Origin: a virus
Virus record (IMG/VR): IMGVR_UViG_3300035459_000068
Coordinates: 1 to 46,595 of that record
Direction: 5' to 3' (one strand)
DNA: 46,595 bases
Both the position numbers and the translations under genes were made by a program. Positions within the stretch are counted from its first letter, which is position 1. Each line of letters begins with the position of its first letter. The notes under the pieces were generated by a model. It saw only the letters and a list, made by a program, of their open reading frames with translations. It was not told where the DNA came from and ran no database searches. Of the stretch, positions 29,146-36,930 are shown one piece after another.

Positions 29146-30681
29146 ATGTCAAAACTAAACACGGCAAAAAAGTCTATTGTTGAGGGGATACTGTCTCACC
29201 CCGACGTTACTCTCAATGAAGAGAGTGGTATTGCATTTAAAGCATTAGACGCAAAAACCAATCTTTTAATTCGCACGGTTTCATCACTTGTGTCAGAAAA
29301 CGGATTTTATAAATCCGGGCGCGCGCTTGATAATGAACTGCTACAGAGTATTCATGATGTAGCAGAAAGCGATCCTGCGTTCATCTTGAAACTTGCAAAA
29401 TATGCGCGCAAAGATCTTTATTTGCGCACGGTGCCCATTGTTCTTATGGGAGAATTTGCATTTTCTGGAAAAAGTGCAAATGTTCCGGGTGCGTATCACA
29501 CCATATCTGATACCATTAAACGTGCAGACGAAATAACCGAACTTCTCTCTTATGTGATGGAACAAAACAATGCGCGGAATGTATACAAAGGCAAAGTTCC
29601 GATTGTTATTAAGAAAGGAGTTGCAGAAGCATTTAATAAGTTTGATGCTTACAACTTTGCAAAATACTCTGCAAAAGACAAATCGGTATCTTTACGCGAT
29701 GCACTTTTCATTACACATCCACGACCGAAAGATGAAACACAAGAAAGCATTTTTGATAAGATTGCAAACAACACTCTGGAACCAGCAGACACGTGGGAAG
29801 TTGCCATTAGTAAAAACGGATCGACAAAAGAAGCATGGGAATCCATTTTACCTTCTATGGGATTTATGGCAGTTCTCCGCAACTGTAGGAACTTCTTACA
29901 GAAGAGAGTAGATATCGATCCGGTGGCGAAAATACTTTCCGATCCGAAACAAATAAGGAAATCGAAGCAGTTCCCTTATCGATTCCTATCTGCGTATAAG
30001 GAAATTGAAAATGAACCGGGCTCCACAAAACTTCTTGGCGCGCTATCGGATGCCATTGAAATAAGCGTGGAAAACATTCCGGAGTTTAAGGGCAAAACGT
30101 TTGTTACTTGTGACACTAGCGGATCTATGGATCAGAATGTTTCCGAGAAATCAAAAATAACACTTAAAGAGATTGGGTGTTTATTTGGAGCAATGGTTAA
30201 TAAAAAGTCGAATGATGCAATCGCATCTGTATTTGCAACCGATCATGTTCCTGTTAGTTTAAACCCACGAGATTCATTATTTACAAGTATGAAGAAGATG
30301 TTCAGAACAAATACGAATGGGTGTGGAACAGAAGCATGGAAGGTTATGGAATATCTAAACAACAACAAAATTTTTGTTGATAGAATAATTCTGTTTAGTG
30401 ACATGCAATGTTATGACACATCGGGAACACGTGATTTGTGGGGATATAACAGAGGGACACGTAATTTCTACGAGGGGTTGGTAAAATATAGAAGGGAAAT
30501 AAATAAAGATGTATTTGTTTACTCGTTCGATCTTGCTCACTACGGAACCCTACAAATTCCACAAACTGACAAACATACTTGTATTGCAGGGGGGTTTAGC
30601 GATAAAATCTTGAACTTCATACCGATGTTTGAGGAATCAAACAAAAATATGTTGAAGAAAATTGAAGAGATTAAAATTTAG
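29146..30681 (+). CDS. Ro60/TROVE-domain RNA-binding protein
   Basis: ATG 29146 (MSKLNTAKKSIVEGILSHPD) is preferred to a TTG at 29116 inside the upstream hairpin. Residues about 20-300 are the helical TROVE ring: ESDPAFILKLAKYARKDLYL, VAEAFNKFDAYNFAKY and VSLRDALFITHPRPK match conserved TROVE segments. Residues about 315-505 are a von Willebrand A domain with a complete metal site: CDTSGSM, the threonine in NGCGTEAW, and FSDMQ. At 511 residues it is full length. Ro proteins bind Y RNAs on the outside and 3' ends of misfolded RNA in the ring, and in bacteria assist RNA maturation with PNPase. Here it is preceded by a Y-like hairpin and a tRNA-like RNA on the same strand. Confidence 0.92.
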   Translation: MSKLNTAKKSIVEGILSHPDVTLNEESGIAFKALDAKTNLLIRTVSSLVSENGFYKSGRALDNELLQSIHDVAESDPAFILKLAKYARKDLYLRTVPIVLMGEFAFSGKSANVPGAYHTISDTIKRADEITELLSYVMEQNNARNVYKGKVPIVIKKGVAEAFNKFDAYNFAKYSAKDKSVSLRDALFITHPRPKDETQESIFDKIANNTLEPADTWEVAISKNGSTKEAWESILPSMGFMAVLRNCRNFLQKRVDIDPVAKILSDPKQIRKSKQFPYRFLSAYKEIENEPGSTKLLGALSDAIEISVENIPEFKGKTFVTCDTSGSMDQNVSEKSKITLKEIGCLFGAMVNKKSNDAIASVFATDHVPVSLNPRDSLFTSMKKMFRTNTNGCGTEAWKVMEYLNNNKIFVDRIILFSDMQCYDTSGTRDLWGYNRGTRNFYEGLVKYRREINKDVFVYSFDLAHYGTLQIPQTDKHTCIAGGFSDKILNFIPMFEESNKNMLKKIEEIKI

Positions 30682-30688
30682 CTTTTTT

Positions 30689-30976
30689 TTAAATAATTTT
30701 CAAAAGTTGTTCCTCAATAAACTCCTTCATGCGCGGCTTCAAACAATCACTACAATCCTTTAACCCGTTATCCAGAATAACATAGTCGCCACCACATTTC
30801 ACTTCATCATAAAGTGGGCAGTAGCAAAAGAAACAATTTAAATCGCCTTCTACCACATGGCACTTATGGCAAATAGAATCCTTATCATTGTAAAGGTTAT
30901 TAGTCGCGCGGATTATGCACCCGATGTGGTAGCGTTTGTATTTATCAAGAATGGTATCACCCGTTAGTGATATGTA
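30689..30976 (-). CDS. Cysteine-rich small domain protein, start codon unclear
   Basis: The frame reads ...DKYKRYHIGCIIRATNN, DSICHKCHVVEGDLNCFFCY, CPLYDEVKCGGDY and GLKDCSDCLKP. The CFFCYCPLY core plus the flanking cysteines match the archaeal/bacterial 'cysteine-rich small domain' family (PF04071 as I recall), a zinc protein. No ATG, GTG or TTG precedes the conserved part in frame; the upstream limit is a TGA. A rare start (ATA/ATT), a frameshift or N-terminal decay must be assumed. Palindromes lie at its 5' end. Confidence 0.6.
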   Translation of the reverse strand, partial: YISLTGDTILDKYKRYHIGCIIRATNNLYNDKDSICHKCHVVEGDLNCFFCYCPLYDEVKCGGDYVILDNGLKDCSDCLKPRMKEFIEEQLLKII

Positions 30977-31020
30977 TCACTGATATAGTCCTCTAATTAT
31001 CACTAGATAATGATAATCAA
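30966..31020 (-). promoter_or_regulatory. Cluster of TGATA/TATCA inverted repeats
   Basis: AGTGATA-TG-TATCACT (30966-30981) is a perfect 7-bp inverted repeat; TTATCA...TGATAA follows near 30998-31017. The cluster lies at the 5' edge of the Cys-rich gene and after the stop at 31043, so it may be an operator or a processing signal. Confidence 0.4.
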
Positions 31021-31042
31021 TCGTTGGATATTATCTTATAGT

Positions 31043-31261
31043 TCAAAGATCCCTTCGAACTTCCCCATTATGCAAAAATCGTTCTTGTGGGTCTAAACAA
31101 CAATATAAGAAACCTACAACCTCATCATTAGATTTTAAATATTCATAACTATTCTCTTGACATCGGTGAAAACAATCATTCAAAGTGTGACGTTTCTTCG
31201 TAATTGGACAATCAAATGCTATCTGTTGATTCCAATAATCAGCGCGTGTCATTTCATCCAT
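31043..31261 (-). CDS. 72-residue protein, His/Cys-containing
   Basis: MDEMTRADYWNQQIAFDCPI, with CFHRCQENSYEYL and FLYCCLDPQERF. Cysteines and histidines could bind zinc. It overlaps the upstream nucleotidase gene by 13 nt. Function unknown. Confidence 0.55.
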   Translation of the reverse strand: MDEMTRADYWNQQIAFDCPITKKRHTLNDCFHRCQENSYEYLKSNDEVVGFLYCCLDPQERFLHNGEVRRDL

Positions 31262-31797
31262 CCTCCCCTCTTCCCAATCTCCGTAAGTGTAGGAAGTAGT
31301 ATTCCATCTTTACAACCTACATTCCACGGACGAATCAACCCATAACCGGCAATCCCTGCATTTTTCGCCGCAGTTAGTGTCATAGGACAATCATCAATGA
31401 CCGCATCAAAAATATTACTGCCAAACATCTTTGTTTTGTCACTGGCACATTCTACTTCGTCAAAAGGCAAGTTATTAATTTCCAGCCATTTCTTTAATTC
31501 TTCGCACTGGCACGGTCGCCTGTGTGACACTACAACAACCTTGCGAGTCTTTATCAGGTTTTCAAGAAACGCGCGCGCATCTTCAAAGGGTTCGTATTCC
31601 AATTGGTGAGAATGCACATTGTTGAAATACTCGTGCGCTACTTTGCTAGTCATATATTCGGGATAGAAATAATCCCATTTGTTCCAACTCTCAACGGGTG
31701 GAATATTAATTCCATCTTTCTTAAACATTTCGTATAATGGCGTTGCGAAATCGAAGAGAGTGTTATCCACATCGACCATAGCACAATATTTTCTCAT
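31249..31797 (-). CDS. HAD-family 5'(3')-deoxyribonucleotidase-like protein
   Basis: Motif I is DVDNTLFD near residue 9, motif II VVVVSHR near 88, and motif IV AVIDDCPMTL near 130; the length (182) and the insert with YEMFKKDGINIPP match NT5C-type nucleotidases found in phages. It would dephosphorylate (deoxy)nucleoside monophosphates, affecting the nucleotide pool during replication. Leaderless start at 31797 with an AT-rich upstream sequence. Confidence 0.8.
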   Translation of the reverse strand: MRKYCAMVDVDNTLFDFATPLYEMFKKDGINIPPVESWNKWDYFYPEYMTSKVAHEYFNNVHSHQLEYEPFEDARAFLENLIKTRKVVVVSHRRPCQCEELKKWLEINNLPFDEVECASDKTKMFGSNIFDAVIDDCPMTLTAAKNAGIAGYGLIRPWNVGCKDGILLPTLTEIGKRGGWMK

Positions 31798-31848
31798 GAC
31801 AATATTATATACGTTTTAACTTTAAATACCCTTCCTTCTAACCGAAAC

Positions 31849-31992
31849 ATTTATTAACTAGAACCACATATCTTTTCACGGACTGGTTCGGCAGTCCTTA
31901 AACAAACCGATGGTAGAAGAAAACCATACCACACAACAAATCTCCACAATCGATACAATAGGCGGGCAACGTCCCGCCAACTTTTAATTTTT
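31849..31992 (+). ncRNA. Short transcript: TATA, 5' hairpin, mini-ORF, terminator
   Basis: A TATA-like CATTTATT (31849-31856) is followed 26 bp later by a perfect hairpin GGACTG-GTTCGG-CAGTCC (31880-31897). The unit ends with GGCGGG-CAACGT-CCCGCC (31961-31978) and a T-rich tail, a convincing terminator in AT-rich DNA. Between them is a 25-codon ORF (31910-31987, MVEENHTTQQISTIDTIGGQ...). It is either a small RNA or a mini-gene with structured ends. It lies alone on the plus strand between minus-strand genes. Confidence 0.5.
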
Positions 31993-32184
31993 CCTCCTTT
32001 CTTCCGGTGAATCAATAGTCATCGTTTCACCACAACATTTCGGCCAACCTTCTTTCATACATCGCGCGGAATCAACATCTTCTTCTCTTCCACAGATGCG
32101 ACACCAGACTTTATTGCGTTTAAGTTTTGGGTGGCTACAAAATTCGTTGATAATGTTTTGTTCGATTTTATTGCTACCAATCAT
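31984..32184 (-). CDS. Zinc-ribbon protein (66 aa)
   Basis: ATG 32184 (MIGSNKIEQNIINEFCSHPK) is set by the ATGA overlap. Cysteine pairs CRICG and CCGE lie in VWCRICGREEDVDSARC...PKCCGETM. The stop falls in the terminator region of the opposite-strand transcript. Last gene of a nine-gene overlapping operon (33744 to 31984). Function unknown. Confidence 0.6.
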   Translation of the reverse strand: MIGSNKIEQNIINEFCSHPKLKRNKVWCRICGREEDVDSARCMKEGWPKCCGETMTIDSPEERRKN

Positions 32185-32447
32185 TTTCTTTGCTCCTTCA
32201 ACCACGCAATAGACTGTTCATCTTCCAATTTCTTCATCAATTCGCTTACCTCTTCATTGCTTATCTTCGGGAACCCGAAAGGCAATACCATAGTTATATA
32301 TCCTTTCTGTGCGACATCTTTAATATGTTCTTTTGAAATTACACAGAGTTTAAACTTTCCATCTCCCACAATTTCGTTTAGCATTTGGCACTTTCCTAAT
32401 GCTAATCCAAGTGTAACGTAGTCGGTTTCTGTAAGATCACTACTCAT
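32181..32447 (-). CDS. 88-residue protein of unknown function
   Basis: MSSDLTETDYVTLGLALGKC, with a helical C-terminus (EEVSELMKKLEDEQSIAWLK). Both ends overlap neighbours by 4 nt. No family recognised. Confidence 0.6.
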   Translation of the reverse strand: MSSDLTETDYVTLGLALGKCQMLNEIVGDGKFKLCVISKEHIKDVAQKGYITMVLPFGFPKISNEEVSELMKKLEDEQSIAWLKEQRK

Positions 32448-32713
32448 TGCCTCACCCCGGCCAATGCGATATATTCTCCATCATCGCATTTAATCACAAA
32501 CAACCCAGACTTCCCACCTAAAGGTATTTCAACTTCTGACATTGAAAGCAATTCAATGTCGCCAGAAGTTTCCTCGCATACTTTATCCAATGTTTCACAT
32601 AACATTTCAAGATTAAATTTTCCAATGCGCGTGAATTTCTTACCAGCATAATTTTCAACACCTTCAATGTATGCCGGGTCTACGATTCCGTATGGAGCAT
32701 TTGGGCAGGTCAT
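32444..32713 (-). CDS. 89-residue protein of unknown function
   Basis: MTCPNAPYGIVDPAYIEGVE; beta-rich C-terminus with VEIPLGGKSGLFVIKCDDGE. Both ends overlap neighbours by 4 nt (ATGA). No family recognised. Confidence 0.6.
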   Translation of the reverse strand: MTCPNAPYGIVDPAYIEGVENYAGKKFTRIGKFNLEMLCETLDKVCEETSGDIELLSMSEVEIPLGGKSGLFVIKCDDGEYIALAGVRQ

Positions 32714-32901
32714 TTAAAAGTCTCCATCAATGTCTCTTTCAACAAATCAATCACCACTTCCATAGGAATAATAAAATCGGTGTTGGAATGATTGATGTGG
32801 ATATAGAAACCGCCTTCTTCCAATACCACGGATCCGGTTATCGGTTGATAGTCTTCGTTGCCACACGATCTGCGAATTATAATGTCTTTTGGTTTAATCA
32901 T
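32710..32901 (-). CDS. 63-residue protein of unknown function
   Basis: MIKPKDIIIRRSCGNEDYQP, a beta-rich small protein ending IDLLKETLMETFK. ATGA overlaps at both ends. No family recognised. Confidence 0.58.
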   Translation of the reverse strand: MIKPKDIIIRRSCGNEDYQPITGSVVLEEGGFYIHINHSNTDFIIPMEVVIDLLKETLMETFK

Positions 32902-33071
32902 TTTATCCTCAATACAACACGTTTATAAATATACATCTGATCTTGTTTTATCTTCATTAGATCACCAACATCAGATTTTTTACAAGAAGCAATTATGATT
33001 GGAATATTTTCACCATTCGATTGACACATAATATAATCGGGGATACCAAATTTCTCTTTTGATGTCATCAT
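32898..33071 (-). CDS. 57-residue protein of unknown function
   Basis: ATG 33071 (MMTSKEKFGIPDYIMCQSNG) overlaps the upstream stop by 4 nt and is preferred to an ATG at 33149 that would lie within the upstream gene. The core IPIIIASCKKSDVGDLMKIK is beta/alpha. No family recognised. Confidence 0.55.
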   Translation of the reverse strand: MMTSKEKFGIPDYIMCQSNGENIPIIIASCKKSDVGDLMKIKQDQMYIYKRVVLRIK

Positions 33072-33328
33072 ACTAAAATCCCCCCAATCAAAGTTCCCAC
33101 AGATAAAACCGGGCAAATCAAAACCCCGATGATAAGACATATAGAACACATTGCTTCATAATGTGAATGAATTTCAACTTTTTTCTCACATGAATATCCT
33201 GCAACATAATAGTGAGTTGTATAACTATCAACAACGTAATCGTGCTTATCGCAATACAAAGCGAATTTATATAAAACAATGGCTATTACTGCCGAAATCA
33301 AACCAATTACTATCAATCCCATGTACAT
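33068..33328 (-). CDS. Membrane protein, two TM segments (86 aa)
   Basis: MYMGLIVIGLISAVIAIVLY forms the first segment; a loop with several His, Tyr and Cys (YCDKHDYVVDSYTTHYYVAG) leads to SICLIIGVLICPVLSVGTLI. It starts 2 nt after the upstream stop. Function unknown. Confidence 0.62.
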   Translation of the reverse strand: MYMGLIVIGLISAVIAIVLYKFALYCDKHDYVVDSYTTHYYVAGYSCEKKVEIHSHYEAMCSICLIIGVLICPVLSVGTLIGGILV

Positions 33329-33330
33329 TT

Positions 33331-33579
33331 CTATTCCCCCACAAACATAAGTTCGTTATTCACTATAACTTGTGGTGTTCCCATGATACAACTTTTTCCA
33401 AATACATTCATAAAATCATGAAGGTGTAATCGCATATCTCCACAACAATCGGTTTTATATAATTCATGCGCGTCGATACCATACTGATTACGTTGTAATT
33501 TCAGATATTCTTCTAAAACTGACTCGCCGTATGGTGTGAGTTTGAATCGCACTTTGTCGTTTATGTTACAGGAGACCAT
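33331..33579 (-). CDS. 82-residue protein, phage-like
   Basis: MVSCNINDKVRFKLTPYGES, with VLEEYLKLQRNQYGIDAHEL and a C-terminus HDFMNVFGKSCIMGTPQVIV. The KVRFKLTPYGE opening occurs in small phage proteins of unknown role. It abuts the upstream stop (TAA followed directly by ATG). Confidence 0.62.
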   Translation of the reverse strand: MVSCNINDKVRFKLTPYGESVLEEYLKLQRNQYGIDAHELYKTDCCGDMRLHLHDFMNVFGKSCIMGTPQVIVNNELMFVGE

Positions 33580-33744
33580 TTACTCATCCTCCCCATTCTT
33601 CTCTTTATCCTCAACCCCACACTTCAATGTAAAATCCAAATCACCCATACCGTGATAATAATCGCACCCGCAACAATCATCACAATTCATCATAATCTTT
33701 TGATCGGGGCAGAATACCATCTTTGTTACGTCTAGTTCTTCCAT
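33580..33744 (-). CDS. 54-residue Cys-rich protein, operon head
   Basis: MEELDVTKMVFCPDQKIMMN with CDDCCGCDYYHG, a dense cysteine cluster that probably binds metal, and an acidic tail. Leaderless, with a TATA box (CTATATAT, 33768-33775) 27 bp upstream. It heads a nine-gene operon running to 31984. Confidence 0.6.
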   Translation of the reverse strand: MEELDVTKMVFCPDQKIMMNCDDCCGCDYYHGMGDLDFTLKCGVEDKEKNGEDE

Positions 33745-34309
33745 ACCAAACTATACGCATCCAAAGGATATATAGTTTTCCTCACAACAAAAAGGTTTTT
33801 GATTCTTTTTTAAAATCAAAAGTAATGCGGGTTATTGCGTTTCCCGCGCACCCTTTTGCTTTTTATGAACAAGTGTTCATAGTTTCAAAATAAATGCAAT
33901 ATGACTGTTCCACTGGCAACAACGCGCGTAATAAAAATAAATAGTGACCAGCGTTTCCAATGGAAAATGAATATGCGTTCTAATAGTTTCCTTAAGTGTT
34001 TAATGTAGACGCGGTGTAGACGCCTTTTTGTCTACACTTAAAAAACCCAATTTGGGCTTCTTTTTAAAAATAGAGCAATAATATAGTATATAATAATAAT
34101 ATAAGTAAGTGTAGACAATATTATTATATTTTATTATATTAATATGGATTACTTAACAAATTTAAATAAACATGACCCTTTTTTACAATTTTGTCTACAC
34201 TTAATTTTTAGATGATTATTTATGTCCGAATTTAAAAAAGAAGCGCAAATTTTTGTCCTTCAGTGTAGACAACTCATTTGTCTACATGATGTCTACACCG
34301 TGTTTACAC
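33745..34309. other. Candidate replication origin: TGTAGAC iterons and AT-rich core
   Basis: No gene fits here. TGTAGAC occurs at 34004, 34015, 34110 and 34264, and its inverse GTCTACA at 34030, 34193, 34280 and 34291, with an imperfect GTTTACA at 34302; many are embedded in TTGTCTACACTTAA. Between copies lies about 80 bp of nearly pure A/T (34075-34165). Also present are TATGAACA-AG-TGTTCATA (33864-33881) and TTTTGATT/AATCAAAA (33797-33821). The array follows the 3' end of the primase-helicase gene and precedes an unrelated promoter, so an origin is more likely than an operator. Confidence 0.6.
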
Positions 34310-36637
34310 TTAATTTTGCACTAACGTAGGATCGATAGAAGCAGCAATTTCTTGCGTGACCCATGCAAACCGTTTGCTTTTCCTTTCTCCATCGCGTTCT
34401 ATATAACAGAATTCTATACCTCTATCTTCCTGTAAACTAGGCATGATTTTCTTCACTCTTGTTTCAAACGTGTATTTGCGTGCATGTCTGGATTTATTAT
34501 ATATTTCTCGATTGGTTGCGCCATATGTCCCACTTTTTTCTATAATATGCATTATATCATTGCACACCAATTCTAAATCGGAATCGCTTAATGCATATCC
34601 AAGTCTATCAATAAGTTTTTCTGTGTAGTAATTTACAAAATCAATAGCCCATTGCAAATGCTCGGGTAAAATCCGATTTGATTCACATGATACAGCAATT
34701 ATTAAAGATATTCGCATTGCTATTTCACGTGTCTTACCATACATTTCCGATAAATATTTTGTGGTATTCATCTTATCAATTAAGTCAGATTCATATTTTT
34801 CCAACATTTTTTCACATTGTGGATCAAAAGGTATTGGTATAGGTTCCGGACATTGTTTTGGATCGAATTCAACACACATTTCTTTATTGTCCGAATCGAT
34901 TATCATCGCTTTATTAGATGCACAATTTTGCATCCACTTTATAAGTTCCGGATCTACTAAAGCGGGTCTTACTTTCTTTGAAGGTTTTCTCCCAAGTTCG
35001 GTTTCAACAACAATAAATCTTGGAAGAAACCCATCTCTAATCAACATACTTGATAATGATTCATATAAAGTTTCGGGTGTTGACATCGCCACTACAGATA
35101 GTGCCGGATGACGTATATATAATTCTTCTTCATCCATAGGTATTATATTAACAGTCTTTCCACCGCTCACAGTTATACTTGTTTTTTCCGTGTCTTTCTT
35201 CTGCTGTTTTTGAAACTGTGGTTTCGTTATTATACTCATATTACTATATCCGGGTGGACGATGCACACCATTAAGACGACCAAATATTTCCATTATAGCA
35301 GTTTGAGCTGTTTCTGCATTTGAACCTCTTTCCTTTTTCCCGCTGCTCATTTGCCTTCCGAGTTCATCTATGATAGAAAGTTGTGCGGGTTTTTTCATTA
35401 GTGAAGTAAACAATCCTCCAGCAGATGTATATCCACTCGGCCCAATTAAACTACTCAAACCCGCTTCAATAGCAATTTCTTCTACAACGCCTTTTAATCT
35501 TTCTTTCCCGGTTGAAGTATCACCAACATTAATTATATTAATACTTGGATAATTTTCCTGATCGGTTTTATACCTTCTCTGCATTACCATTGCACCAATA
35601 GCAAGTGCAGTTGTGACTGCAAATTGTGGTTGGTCTTTGATTGAAGTTGCGTTATAATATTCGACAACTTCTTGCAGGATACCCGGAACTTTTAACAAGT
35701 GCGGGGGGACAGCAAACTTTTTTATTTCTTCTACATTATCTCCTTCGCTGTAATGAACTGTTGGGCCAAGTTTCACACCACGCTCGTATTCTTGAATTAT
35801 TTTTTTAACTGCCGTTGGTTCCTTTAATTTACTGGTTATCCCACTTATATCTATTTTTTTAAGTTCCTCCTCTTCTCGCTTCTTTTTTGCCAACGATTCT
35901 TCAAATTCTTTTGTATTATTCATATCCCAAAATTTTTTAACATTTTCAATTACATAATCATCAGAATGCGGGGGTTCGAAATGGTTACGATTAAGTGCAC
36001 GCGCGCCCTCCATTATGACATCCAATGGATGACCACGTGCTTTTTCAGATCTGACGTAACTTCTTAACGTGTCCCATCGTTCCCCGGGTTTATATTTTTC
36101 GGTTGTTTGTAATTTAAACGGTTCTCCGGTTTTAATTTTAACAGACTCTATATATGGAACTAGAAAATCATTCATATCGTTTATTGTATTTTTATTAGGT
36201 AAACAATTCCCAGTGAGAACAATCCAGTGTGGGCCGGTATATGTTTCTCCAATACCTTTTATAACAGGGAGATCTTTCTTTTTGTCATACCACCCAATTA
36301 TGTGAAAACTATTTCGGGAAATACTGCGCTCTGTGTATGTTGGAAAATCTGGTGGAACTGCATCGTCTGAATCCATTACTATAAGACCGTCTTCTTTAAG
36401 GAACCAGAGACCGGGGTAATACTTGCCGGGATTGGCACGGCATAATTTAACCACTTCGGAAAATTCTGCTGTGTTTTTTGTTATTTCATAACCAGCAGGA
36501 ACGGGGGAACCATCGGGTTTGCGGATTATTTTTAATTTTTTTCCTTCCGGGGTTTCACCAGCAACTTCCCAAATTGTCCATCGTGGCATTTTGCGGCTTG
36601 TAAGGAATTCTGGGATGTTGTCAAAGTTGTCTGGCAT
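34310..36637 (-). CDS. Primase-helicase (prim-pol-like plus DUF3987-type P-loop ATPase)
   Basis: Residues about 15-200 resemble a primase-polymerase domain, with the acidic motif GLIVMDSDDA and SRNSFHIIGW, and a PriCT-like segment (ARALNRNHFEPPHSDDYVIE). Residues about 320-690 are a P-loop ATPase: variant Walker A GDTSTGKE, Walker B LSIIDELGR. The C-terminal part (IMHIIEKSGTYGATNREIYN) is winged-helix-like. At 775 residues it fits the replication initiator proteins of plasmids and viruses. It should melt and prime the adjacent iteron region. It starts directly after the HTH gene stop, with GGAGG upstream. Confidence 0.8.
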   Translation of the reverse strand: MPDNFDNIPEFLTSRKMPRWTIWEVAGETPEGKKLKIIRKPDGSPVPAGYEITKNTAEFSEVVKLCRANPGKYYPGLWFLKEDGLIVMDSDDAVPPDFPTYTERSISRNSFHIIGWYDKKKDLPVIKGIGETYTGPHWIVLTGNCLPNKNTINDMNDFLVPYIESVKIKTGEPFKLQTTEKYKPGERWDTLRSYVRSEKARGHPLDVIMEGARALNRNHFEPPHSDDYVIENVKKFWDMNNTKEFEESLAKKKREEEELKKIDISGITSKLKEPTAVKKIIQEYERGVKLGPTVHYSEGDNVEEIKKFAVPPHLLKVPGILQEVVEYYNATSIKDQPQFAVTTALAIGAMVMQRRYKTDQENYPSINIINVGDTSTGKERLKGVVEEIAIEAGLSSLIGPSGYTSAGGLFTSLMKKPAQLSIIDELGRQMSSGKKERGSNAETAQTAIMEIFGRLNGVHRPPGYSNMSIITKPQFQKQQKKDTEKTSITVSGGKTVNIIPMDEEELYIRHPALSVVAMSTPETLYESLSSMLIRDGFLPRFIVVETELGRKPSKKVRPALVDPELIKWMQNCASNKAMIIDSDNKEMCVEFDPKQCPEPIPIPFDPQCEKMLEKYESDLIDKMNTTKYLSEMYGKTREIAMRISLIIAVSCESNRILPEHLQWAIDFVNYYTEKLIDRLGYALSDSDLELVCNDIMHIIEKSGTYGATNREIYNKSRHARKYTFETRVKKIMPSLQEDRGIEFCYIERDGERKSKRFAWVTQEIAASIDPTLVQN

Positions 36638-36820
36638 TTATTCCTCCGGTTTCTTTTCAAGAAGATAATCAGAAAGTTTTTTTACAGTCTCGTAAGATAC
36701 ATTTCCGGCATTACCGCGCGCAATCTTCCATACAGTCTGATAATTCACCCCCGATCCTTCTGATACTCTTTTCCAATTCCTGTCATCGAGAGCCTTTATA
36801 ATTTGTTCTAATGTCAACAT
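36638..36820 (-). CDS. Small helix-turn-helix regulator
   Basis: MLTLEQIIKALDDRNWKRVS followed by EGSGVNYQTVWKIARGNAGN and VSYETVKKLSDYLLEK, a textbook XRE-type HTH. TATA (TTTATATA, 36844-36851) lies 27 bp upstream. Its stop is immediately followed by the primase-helicase ATG, so it probably controls replication gene expression and its own divergent promoter. Confidence 0.8.
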   Translation of the reverse strand: MLTLEQIIKALDDRNWKRVSEGSGVNYQTVWKIARGNAGNVSYETVKKLSDYLLEKKPEE

Positions 36821-36930
36821 AGAAGCATCATATGTTTTAATAGTATATAAATGTTTGCGAAAGAGATTGTAGTGGTATCAAAAGATATAAATAGTATGAG
36901 AGATAATGTATATTGATACTAGAGGAATCT
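36821..36930. promoter_or_regulatory. Divergent promoter between HTH and ParB-methyltransferase genes
   Basis: Minus TATA at 36844-36851 and plus TATA (GATATAAATAG, 36884-36894). The plus-strand leader of about 16-20 nt holds AGAGGAATCT before ATG 36931. GGTATCA (36874-36880) and TGATACTAG (36914-36922) are possible binding half-sites for the HTH protein. Confidence 0.5.

Noticed and set aside
34004-34308. TGTAGAC array as operator of the primase-helicase gene
   Set aside because: It is at the 3' end of that gene, more than 2.3 kb from its promoter.
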